A stretch of DNA of 5,306 nt from Dehalococcoidia bacterium. GTDB taxonomy: Bacteria; Chloroflexota; Dehalococcoidia; UBA2979. A program made the position numbers and the translations under genes. Position 1 is the stretch's first letter. The number at the start of each line of letters is the position of its first letter. This document shows, in pieces, positions 1 to 4,765 of this stretch. The DNA lies in the NCBI GenBank assembly GCA_023228765.1, contig JALOAM010000191.1, forward strand, positions 1 through 5,306. The letters run 5' to 3'. The notes beneath the pieces are model-generated. The model was not told the origin of the DNA and made no database searches. It was given only the letters and a program-made list of their open reading frames with translations.

Positions 1-51
1 GGCATCTCCGATCATGCGTGCTCCCGCCCCGGATTTTGGGGGGTGCGCTGA
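1..51 (+). CDS. Possible 3' end of an upstream gene (partial)
   Basis: Reading frame 1 is open from the window edge to a TGA at 49-51 and would end in the residues SRPGFWGVR. The stop shares its last base with the ATG of the next gene (TGATG), the same coupling seen at 2347-2351, which is the main reason to think it may be real. Sixteen codons are too few to identify a product. In many actinophages an HNH endonuclease gene precedes the small terminase, but no HNH residues are visible here. The other two forward frames are also open across this stretch, so a chance open frame is quite possible. Confidence 0.25.
   Translation, partial: GISDHACSRPGFWGVR
38..43 (+). promoter_or_regulatory. G-run acting as ribosome binding site of the small terminase
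   Basis: A run of six G lies 7 bases before the ATG at 51. It can pair with the CCUCC of 16S rRNA using one G-U pair. It supports ATG 51 over the in-frame GTG at 18, which has no purine-rich sequence before it. Confidence 0.5.
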
Positions 52-413
52 TGGCCGCGCAGAAGGCCCCCACCGGCCTCAAGGCGAAGGGTCGACGGTT
101 CTGGCAGGAGGTCACTGGCAAATACGACCTCCGCATCGACGAGCTGCGGATCCTCGAGGACGCATGTCGGGAGGTCGACCTCATCGACCGCATCGAGAAG
201 GCGCTCAACGCGCGGGGTGCGCAGCTCACCGTCCGCGGGAGCCAGGGGCAGCCGGTGGCGAACCCCCTCATCGCCGAGGTCAGGCAGCACCGCACGGTGC
301 TCAAGAGCCTGCTGTCGTCGCTGAAGCTGCCCGACGAGGCAGCCGACCAGGAGAAGCGCTCAACCTCGGCGCGAGAGGCGGCGATGGCAAGGTGGAGCCG
401 CCGTGGCGCGTAG
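51..413 (+). CDS. terS: Phage terminase small subunit, P27 family
   Basis: This 120-residue protein is the DNA-recognition subunit of the packaging motor: it binds the phage genome and brings in the large subunit to start cutting and packaging. The pattern is that of the P27/Terminase_4 family: GRRFWQEVTGKYDLR (14-28), a helical stretch with ELRILEDACREVD (31-43), a variable turn with VRGSQGQPVANPLIAEVR (61-78), then RTVLKSLLSSLKLPDE (81-96). The C-terminus is basic (AREAAMARWSRRGA, 107-120), as is common in actinophage members. I chose ATG 51 because a G-run precedes it and the family match begins just after it; GTG 18 would add 11 unconvincing residues. The gene ends inside the large terminase gene, an 11-base overlap that suggests translational coupling. 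The identification rests on remembered family motifs, not a database search. Confidence 0.88.
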   Translation: MAAQKAPTGLKAKGRRFWQEVTGKYDLRIDELRILEDACREVDLIDRIEKALNARGAQLTVRGSQGQPVANPLIAEVRQHRTVLKSLLSSLKLPDEAADQEKRSTSAREAAMARWSRRGA

Positions 414-2187
414 TCGAGTCGTCCAGGACATCGCCCCGCTGGAGGAGCACGAAGCGGTGATTGCCGAGTACCGCGAGCGGCTGTCCGTGCCGGCGGAGCA
501 GGGGCAGCACCGGTGGCCGCCGGTCATTGTCGGTCCGGCCTGGCAGGTAGGCCCAGGCCGGCGCTACGTCCTGCCCGAGCTCACCATCGGATGGGACGTC
601 CTCGGGTGGTGCGGGACGAACCTGCAGCACGGGCGCGACGAGCCGTGGAGGTTCACCGACGAGCAAGCGCGGTTCATCCTGCACTGGTACGCGCTGAACG
701 AGGATGGCTCGTTCGTCTACCACGACTTCACGTTCCAGCGCCTGAAAGGCCATGGCAAGGACCCCCTCGCCGCGACGCTGATGGCGGTGGAGATGCTCGG
801 GCCGTGCAGGTTCGACGGCTGGGACGAGGCCGGCGAGCCGCTCGCTCGCGACGTCCCCGACGCATGGGTGCAGACGGCGGCAGTCAGCCAGGAGCAGACG
901 AAGAACACCATGCGCTTGTTCCCGGCGCTGTTCACCCCGAAGGCGAAGCGCGAGTACGGCCTGCAGATCGGCAAGGAGAAGATCTACGCGCTGGGCGATG
1001 AGCGGATGGTCGAAGCGGTGACGAGCTCGCCGGCGACCCTGGAGGGCGCACGCTCGACGTTCATCGTCCTGAATGAGCCGCACCACTGGACGGAGTCGAA
1101 CGACGGCCACGAGATGGCAGCCGTCATCGCCCGCAACGCCGCGAAGTCGCCGGACGGCGGGGCTCGGACGGGTCGCATCACCAACGCGTACGAGCCCGGC
1201 CAGGACTCAGTGGCGGAGCGCGACCGCGAGGCCTACGAGAAGATGGCGGCCGGGCGGACCCTGTTCACCGGGTACCTGTACGACTCGCTGGAGGCACCGC
1301 CCGAGGCGCCCCTGACGGCCGAGGCTGCGCCCGAGGTGGTGCGCAGCATTCGGGGTGACTCCGTGTGGCTCAACCCCGAGCGCATCGTCCAGGAGATCCT
1401 CGACCCTCGAAACCCGCCCAGCCGGTCCCGGCGCTTCTGGTACAACCAGATCACCGCGGCCGAGGATGCCTGGACCACCCCGCAGGACTGGGACAGCAAC
1501 CGCGTTGAGGGGCTCGAACTCCTCGCGGGCGACCAGATCGTCCTGTTCTTCGATGGGTCGAAGTCGGACGACGCGACCGGCCTCGTCGCGGCCCGGGTGA
1601 GCGACGGCGCGGTGTTTGTCCTCGGCGTGTGGGAGCGGCCGCAGGGTATCGAGGAGTGGTCGGTCGACCGCGAGTACGTGAGCGGCGTGGTGGCCGAGAC
1701 GTTCGCGAAGTACGACCCTCGCGCGTTTTTCGCGGACCCTGGTGCCGGCGAGGACGAGACCGGCGCCCGCTACTGGGATGCGCACATCGACCGCTGGAGC
1801 CTGGAGTACGGCGACCGGCTCGATATGTGGTCCGTGCAAGGTGGAGCCGACCGGCACGCGGTCCTGTGGGATATGCGCAGCCCGGCGCGGCTCAAGCTCT
1901 TCACCGAAGCCTGTGAGCGGGCCCTCCAGGACATCGAGGCCGGACAGCTCCCGCACGACGGGCACCTGACGCTGCGGGACCACGTGCGTAACGCGCGCCG
2001 TCGGCCCAACCAGTACGGCGTAAGCGTCGGCAAGGAGCACCGGGAGTCGCGCCGCAAGATCGACCTCGCCGTCTGCGCGATCGGCGCTCGCATGCTCCAC
2101 CGGATGTACCTCGCGTTCCCGGACGACAGGAAGCGCAAGGACGCCCCGCCGTCCGTCTACGAGTCCCGCGGACTGAGGAGGGTCTAG
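403..2187 (+). CDS. terL: Phage terminase large subunit (packaging ATPase and nuclease)
   Basis: This 594-residue protein is the motor that cleaves concatemeric phage DNA and drives it through the portal using ATP. Visible motifs in order are: a Walker A-like loop RLKGHGKD (113-120, lysine 119); a Walker B-like strand IVLNE (221-225, catalytic glutamate 225) followed by PHHWTESNDG, typical of actinophage terminases; a probable coupling segment TGRITNAYEPG (256-266); and an RNase H-fold nuclease with acidic residues at D384 (LFFDGS), D445 (FFADP) and D554 (KIDLAVC). The length suits a two-domain terminase. The GTG start at 403 follows AAGGTGGAG (389-397) by 5 bases and overlaps the end of the small terminase gene. 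Walker A ends in KD instead of KS/KT, and Walker B has N in place of the usual D before E; I recall the KD form from related actinophage proteins, so the gene is probably intact. Confidence 0.93.
   Translation: MARSRVVQDIAPLEEHEAVIAEYRERLSVPAEQGQHRWPPVIVGPAWQVGPGRRYVLPELTIGWDVLGWCGTNLQHGRDEPWRFTDEQARFILHWYALNEDGSFVYHDFTFQRLKGHGKDPLAATLMAVEMLGPCRFDGWDEAGEPLARDVPDAWVQTAAVSQEQTKNTMRLFPALFTPKAKREYGLQIGKEKIYALGDERMVEAVTSSPATLEGARSTFIVLNEPHHWTESNDGHEMAAVIARNAAKSPDGGARTGRITNAYEPGQDSVAERDREAYEKMAAGRTLFTGYLYDSLEAPPEAPLTAEAAPEVVRSIRGDSVWLNPERIVQEILDPRNPPSRSRRFWYNQITAAEDAWTTPQDWDSNRVEGLELLAGDQIVLFFDGSKSDDATGLVAARVSDGAVFVLGVWERPQGIEEWSVDREYVSGVVAETFAKYDPRAFFADPGAGEDETGARYWDAHIDRWSLEYGDRLDMWSVQGGADRHAVLWDMRSPARLKLFTEACERALQDIEAGQLPHDGHLTLRDHVRNARRRPNQYGVSVGKEHRESRRKIDLAVCAIGARMLHRMYLAFPDDRKRKDAPPSVYESRGLRRV
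2175..2181 (+). promoter_or_regulatory. Strong Shine-Dalgarno of the small membrane protein gene
   Basis: GAGGAGG lies within the last codons of the large terminase gene, about 6 bases before the GTG at 2188. It is one of the best ribosome binding sites in the window. It is the main evidence that the short GTG-initiated frame beginning right after the terminase stop is translated. Confidence 0.75.
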
Positions 2188-2349
2188 GTGAACCGCTCGA
2201 TGCTTGCGCTGCTGCTGGTGAACGCCTGCGCAACCACGGCCCTCCTCGCCCTCGCGGCGTTGGCGGTGCTGTACGGGGTGGGAGCGCTAGCCATCGCCGC
2301 CCTTGCCTGCGGCCTGGTGGCGCTGGTGGCGTCCGAGGTCGCTTCGTGA
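2188..2349 (+). CDS. Small hydrophobic membrane protein, function unknown
   Basis: This 53-residue frame opens with GTG directly after the terminase TAG (stop 2185-2187, start 2188) and has a strong GAGGAGG site upstream. Translation gives a short polar start (MNRS), then an almost continuous hydrophobic run from about residue 5 to 48, rich in Ala and Leu. A Tyr-Gly at 29-30 may be the turn between two membrane-spanning helices (about 5-28 and 31-48). There is no signal-peptidase site or catalytic motif. The TGA stop shares a base with the next gene's ATG, so the gene is coupled on both sides. Its place between terminase and portal, and its size, fit the tiny membrane proteins found there in some actinophages. 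A holin-like role is conceivable, but lysis genes normally lie elsewhere, so I assign none. The reading frame is well supported; the function is unknown. Confidence 0.72.
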   Translation: MNRSMLALLLVNACATTALLALAALAVLYGVGALAIAALACGLVALVASEVAS

Positions 2350-2531
2350 TGGCCGCGAAGGCGCGTCGTGAGGCGCTGGCGGTGAGGCACGACGACGGAT
2401 CCACGGGCTGCAGCAACTGCGGTTACCGGTTCGCGTTCGACGTGTCCATCACACCGGCCGGGAACGACCCGCGGCTCAAGTGCCGGTGCGGAGCATGGGT
2501 GCGCCTGGAACGAACCGCTAAGGTGCGTTGA
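2349..2531 (+). CDS. Small zinc-ribbon-like protein
   Basis: This 60-residue basic protein has four cysteines arranged as CSNC (21-24) and CRC (45-47), with about 20 residues between the pairs. CxxC followed by CxC is typical of a single zinc ribbon or knuckle, which may bind nucleic acid or a protein partner. The first 15 residues are charged (MAAKARREALAVRHD), and after the second cysteine pair the chain ends in a short basic tail (ERTAKVR). I take ATG 2349, which overlaps the upstream stop by one base (TGATG); the GTG at 2346 would add a single residue. A GAGG at 2335-2338 may serve as ribosome binding site. Its neighbours are the terminase, a tiny membrane protein and the portal, so a packaging or head-assembly accessory role is possible but not shown. 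Zinc binding is inferred from cysteine spacing only. Confidence 0.72.
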   Translation: MAAKARREALAVRHDDGSTGCSNCGYRFAFDVSITPAGNDPRLKCRCGAWVRLERTAKVR

Positions 2532-2557
2532 CGCCTCCTCGGTTGAGCCCTTAGGCT

Positions 2558-2668
2558 GTCGCCACAAGGGCGCGTTGCGCCCGTCGCTCACGCGACTGCC
2601 ACGCTGGCTCCAGGCGAGCCACACGCGCGGTCCACTACCCAGGTGGATGCGCGTGTGCCTACGGCGAC
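2558..2668 (+). ncRNA. Candidate structured RNA or leader with a five-way junction
   Basis: Reading the gap as RNA gives a compact nested fold. P1 closes it: GTCGCC (2558-2563) pairs with GGCGAC (2663-2668). Inside are P2, GGCGC-type stem GGGCGC/GCGCCC with loop GTT (2568-2582); P3, GTCGC/GCGAC with loop TCAC (2583-2596), abutting P2; P4, GGCTC/GAGCC with loop CAGGC (2606-2620); and P5, a long bulged arm (2620-2657) abutting P4. All stems are perfect except for one bulged G and one G-U pair in P5. No U-run follows any stem, so an intrinsic terminator is not favoured. The portal gene starts 46 bases downstream, so a cis-acting leader is one reading; a free non-coding RNA is another. G+C-rich DNA makes short stems common, so covariation evidence would decide it. 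I do not recognise a known RNA family. Confidence 0.42.
2620..2657 (+). repeat. Long inverted repeat (arm P5) upstream of the portal gene
   Basis: CACACGCGC (2620-2628) is perfectly complementary to GCGCGTGTG (2649-2657). After one bulged G at 2629, GTCCAC (2630-2635) pairs with GTGGAT (2643-2648), with a single G-U pair, closing a 7-base loop TACCCAG (2636-2642). This makes 15 base pairs in all. It is the longest stem I found in the window and the least likely to be chance. It could work as RNA or as a DNA cruciform or protein site. Confidence 0.65.
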
Positions 2669-2703
2669 CCCGTCCCGATACCGCCACCGACCCGCGAGCT
2701 GCC

Positions 2704-2708
2704 GGGAG
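2704..2708 (+). promoter_or_regulatory. Portal ribosome binding site that fixes its start
   Basis: GGGAG ends 6 bases before the GTG at 2715. It selects this start over the in-frame GTG at 2643. The same bases, with CC just before them, are complementary to CTCC(T)CGG at 2535-2542 at the other end of the gap, so the site could be masked when the leader folds. Confidence 0.65.
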
Positions 2709-2714
2709 CACTCA

Positions 2715-3935
2715 GTGCCCGGCCTGATCTCGCGCATGGTCGGCGCGCCACGCAACGCTGAGATCACGCAGATCACCACGTCCGGCGACCTGGCCGAGCG
2801 CCTCCGCCGTGGCGAGAAGACCTGGGCGGGCCTCGACCTTTCGGTGCAGCGCGCGCTAACCGTGGGACCGGTGTTCGCGGCCGTGCGCGTCATCGCCGAG
2901 GACATCGGCAAACTGCCGTTCGTCGTCTACCGGCGCGACGACGACGGGCCGAAGGAGCGAGCGCGGGACTCGGACTACTGGCGGCTCATCCACGACGCGC
3001 CCAACACCTTCATGACCTCGCAGCAGTTCCGCGAGTACATGACGGCCCAGGCGATGCTGCTGGGCAACGCCTACGCGCTGAAGACGCGCGTAGGCGGTCA
3101 GGTGCGGGAGCTGCTGCCGCTGCTGCCCGGTCAGGTCCGCGTGGAGCAACTGCCGGACTTCGAGCTCGTCTACCACGTCACGATGGCGGACGGGAAGGTC
3201 GAGCGGAAGTCGCGCCGCGAGGTGTTCCACCTCCGCGGCTACTCGCTCGACATTGCCGGCGGCGCGGGGATCTTCAAGTACGCCCGCCAGACCATCGCGC
3301 ACACGCTCGCCGTCGAGCAGTTCGGCGCGACGTATTTCGGCAACGGCGCGAAGCCGTCCGCCGTGTTCAAGCACCCGGCGACGCTGTCCGACGAGGCCTA
3401 CGAGCGCCTGAAGACTGACCTTCGTAGCGACTTCTCGGGCGCCAACGCCAACGAGACGATGCTCCTCGAGGAGGGGCTCGACTTCGCCCCGACCAGCCTC
3501 AGCAACGAGGACTCGCAGTTCAACGACACCCGCATCTTCCTCGTCGAGGAGTGCGCCCGCTGGGCCCGCGTCGCCCCCCACAAGATCTCGCACCTGTACC
3601 GCTCGACGTTCTCGAACATCGAGCACCAGGCGATCGAGCACGTCACCGACACGCTGATGCCGTGGGCTCAGCGATGGGAAGACGCGTTCAACCTCGGCGT
3701 CATCCGTGAGGACGGCCTGTACGCGGAGCTGCTGTTCGACGCGCTGCTGCGCGGCGACACCAAGAGCCAGTACGAGGCGCTCCGCATGGCGACCGGGCGC
3801 CCATGGCTCAAGGGCGACGAGGCTCGCCGCGCGCTCAACCTGGAGCCGCTCGGCGGCGACATGGACTCCGTGGTGATGCCGAACAACGCGGGCAACGAGG
3901 GCGGCAACCCGCGATCCGAGGAGCGTGTCTCATGA
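2715..3935 (+). CDS. Phage portal protein, HK97 family
   Basis: The product (406 residues) forms the twelve-subunit ring at one vertex of the head, through which the terminase pumps DNA and to which the tail attaches. Family hallmarks in order are: an N-terminal MPGLISRMVG; VFAAVRVIAEDIGKLPFVVY (53-72); LLGNAYALK (115-123); a REVFHLRGYS strand (168-177); TYFGNGAKPSAVFKHP (206-221); RIFLVEECARWARVAPHKI (283-301); the diagnostic RSTFSNIEHQ (306-315); and the TLMPWAQRWEDAFN helix (323-336). A charged Gly/Asn-rich tail ends the chain. The GTG at 2715 is preferred because a Shine-Dalgarno precedes it and HK97-type portals commonly begin with a short LxSR-type segment; the open frame upstream overlaps the hairpin region and has no binding site. 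It overlaps the protease gene by four bases (ATGA). Confidence 0.93.
   Translation: MPGLISRMVGAPRNAEITQITTSGDLAERLRRGEKTWAGLDLSVQRALTVGPVFAAVRVIAEDIGKLPFVVYRRDDDGPKERARDSDYWRLIHDAPNTFMTSQQFREYMTAQAMLLGNAYALKTRVGGQVRELLPLLPGQVRVEQLPDFELVYHVTMADGKVERKSRREVFHLRGYSLDIAGGAGIFKYARQTIAHTLAVEQFGATYFGNGAKPSAVFKHPATLSDEAYERLKTDLRSDFSGANANETMLLEEGLDFAPTSLSNEDSQFNDTRIFLVEECARWARVAPHKISHLYRSTFSNIEHQAIEHVTDTLMPWAQRWEDAFNLGVIREDGLYAELLFDALLRGDTKSQYEALRMATGRPWLKGDEARRALNLEPLGGDMDSVVMPNNAGNEGGNPRSEERVS
3918..3923 (+). promoter_or_regulatory. Shine-Dalgarno of the prohead protease gene
   Basis: GAGGAG lies 8 bases before the ATG at 3932. It rejects the longer reading frame that opens at 3803, which would run through the portal gene in another frame. 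Confidence 0.7.
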
Positions 3936-4765
3936 ACCGGTCGCGGCTCACGAACCTCGGCAACGGACGGCATGCACGCACGGAGTTCCGCATCGAGAAC
4001 GCGGCCTCCGACGAGGCGGATATCTACCTGTACTCGCCGATTGGCGGATGGTTCGGCATCACAGCCGACGAGTTCGTGCGCGACCTGCGCGAGGTGGACG
4101 CGAGCCGCATCAACCTGCACATCAACTCGCCCGGCGGCGAGGTCTTCGATGGCATCGCCATCCACAACGCGCTCGTGAACCACGCGGCAAGCGTCACCGT
4201 CTTCGTCGACGGCCTCGCGGCCTCAGCTGCGTCGTTTATCGCGATGGCCGGCGACCGCGTCGTCATGGCCAAGCACGCCACCATGATGATCCACGACCCG
4301 TGGGGCTTCACGGTCGGCGACGCCCGCGACCACCGGAAGCAGGCGGACCTGCTCGACCGGCTGGGCGACACCATCGCTGACATCTACCTCGATCGTGCGG
4401 GCGGCACGCGCCAGCACTGGCGCGACCTGATGCTCGAGGAGACCTGGTACAGCGACCGCGAAGCGGTCGAGGCTGGTCTCGCGGACGAGGTTGCGGGCGA
4501 CGCCGAGGCGGAGGACCGCTTCGACCTGTCCGTCTTCGACTTCCGCAACACCCCTGACCACCTCAAGTCACAACGCTCCGGGACGGAGCGCGAGCCCACC
4601 AAGCGCGAAGCGGAACGCGCCCTGCGGGAAGCGGGCCTCTCTGCCGCGGCGGCAAAGGCCGTCCTCGCGGGCGGGTGGGATGCGAACGACGACGGCGCTC
4701 GGGATGAGTCGCTGACGGAGCTCGCAGCATTCATCAACGGACTGACCGAAGGAGCACGAGCATGA
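3932..4765 (+). CDS. Prohead (head maturation) protease, ClpP-type serine protease
   Basis: This 277-residue protein is a ClpP-fold peptidase of the kind used as a prohead protease, which removes the capsid N-terminal scaffold domain during maturation. The ClpP-like core is clear: INLHINSPGGEVFDGIAI (60-77); the nucleophile region DGLAASAAS (93-101), most likely Ser98; the catalytic His region MMIHDPWG (118-125), His121; and EETWYSDREAVEAGLADEV (169-187), where ClpP carries its catalytic Asp but this protein shows Glu170/Thr171. Residues from about 190 form a charged tail, then a helical module REAERALREAGLSAAAAKAV (225-244), often seen after phage ClpP-like proteases. The start ATG follows GAGGAG and overlaps the portal stop; its own stop overlaps the capsid start. 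The protease call is firm; the capsid protein as its substrate is inferred from gene order. Confidence 0.9.
   Translation: MNRSRLTNLGNGRHARTEFRIENAASDEADIYLYSPIGGWFGITADEFVRDLREVDASRINLHINSPGGEVFDGIAIHNALVNHAASVTVFVDGLAASAASFIAMAGDRVVMAKHATMMIHDPWGFTVGDARDHRKQADLLDRLGDTIADIYLDRAGGTRQHWRDLMLEETWYSDREAVEAGLADEVAGDAEAEDRFDLSVFDFRNTPDHLKSQRSGTEREPTKREAERALREAGLSAAAAKAVLAGGWDANDDGARDESLTELAAFINGLTEGARA
4574..4590 (+). repeat. Perfect short hairpin inside the protease gene
   Basis: CGCTCCG (4574-4580) and CGGAGCG (4584-4590) form a 7-base-pair stem with a GGA loop. It falls where the protease core ends and the C-terminal helical module begins (codons 215-220). No slippery sequence or internal start codon is associated with it, and it may be chance in such G+C-rich DNA. 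Confidence 0.35.
4748..4754 (+). promoter_or_regulatory. Shine-Dalgarno of the major capsid gene
   Basis: GAAGGAG lies 7 bases before the ATG at 4762, inside the last codons of the protease gene. It is a good binding site, as expected for the most heavily made head protein. Confidence 0.7.

Larger units (their letters stand above)
2532..2714 (+). other. Non-coding gap between terminase cluster and portal
   Basis: This is the only gene-free stretch of note in an otherwise overlapping operon. The portal frame stays open back to a GTG at 2643, but nothing upstream of that codon resembles a ribosome binding site. No convincing small gene, tRNA or sigma-70-type promoter was seen. The stretch is dominated by inverted repeats, annotated separately. 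Confidence 0.7.

Noticed and set aside
301..1110. Minus-strand open frames opposite the terminase gene, and similar ones opposite the portal, protease and capsid genes.
   Set aside because: They follow the codon pattern of the genes on the other strand, have Arg/Ala/Val-biased products and match no family I know.
2568..2621. Rho-independent terminator after the zinc-ribbon gene.
   Set aside because: The hairpins are strong, but none is followed by a T-run and the downstream genes need the same transcript. Partial attenuation cannot be excluded.
2558..2668. tRNA gene in the gap.
   Set aside because: The stems do not have tRNA arm lengths or order, there is no T-loop GTTC-type sequence and the loops are 3, 4, 5 and 7 bases.
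2184..2711. Long open frame on the minus strand across the terminase-portal gap (175 codons).
   Set aside because: It has low-complexity, Arg/Ala/Ser-rich composition, no family resemblance and no good ribosome binding site, and it lies antisense to two well-supported small genes. It is typical of chance open frames in G+C-rich DNA.
2643..2714. N-terminal extension of the portal from GTG 2643.
   Set aside because: There is no Shine-Dalgarno before it, the extra 24 residues do not look like a portal N-terminus, and the codons lie in the hairpin arm. GTG 2715 has a proper binding site.
2647..2727. A 26-codon frame starting at ATG 2647.
   Set aside because: Only a weak AGG precedes it, its product is Arg/Pro-rich with no recognisable motif, and it overlaps both the hairpin arm and the portal start.
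4574..4765. Nested in-frame scaffold gene inside the protease 3' end, as in lambda C/Nu3.
   Set aside because: There is no in-frame ATG, GTG or TTG in the C-terminal module after the hairpin, and the capsid protein carries its own delta domain.
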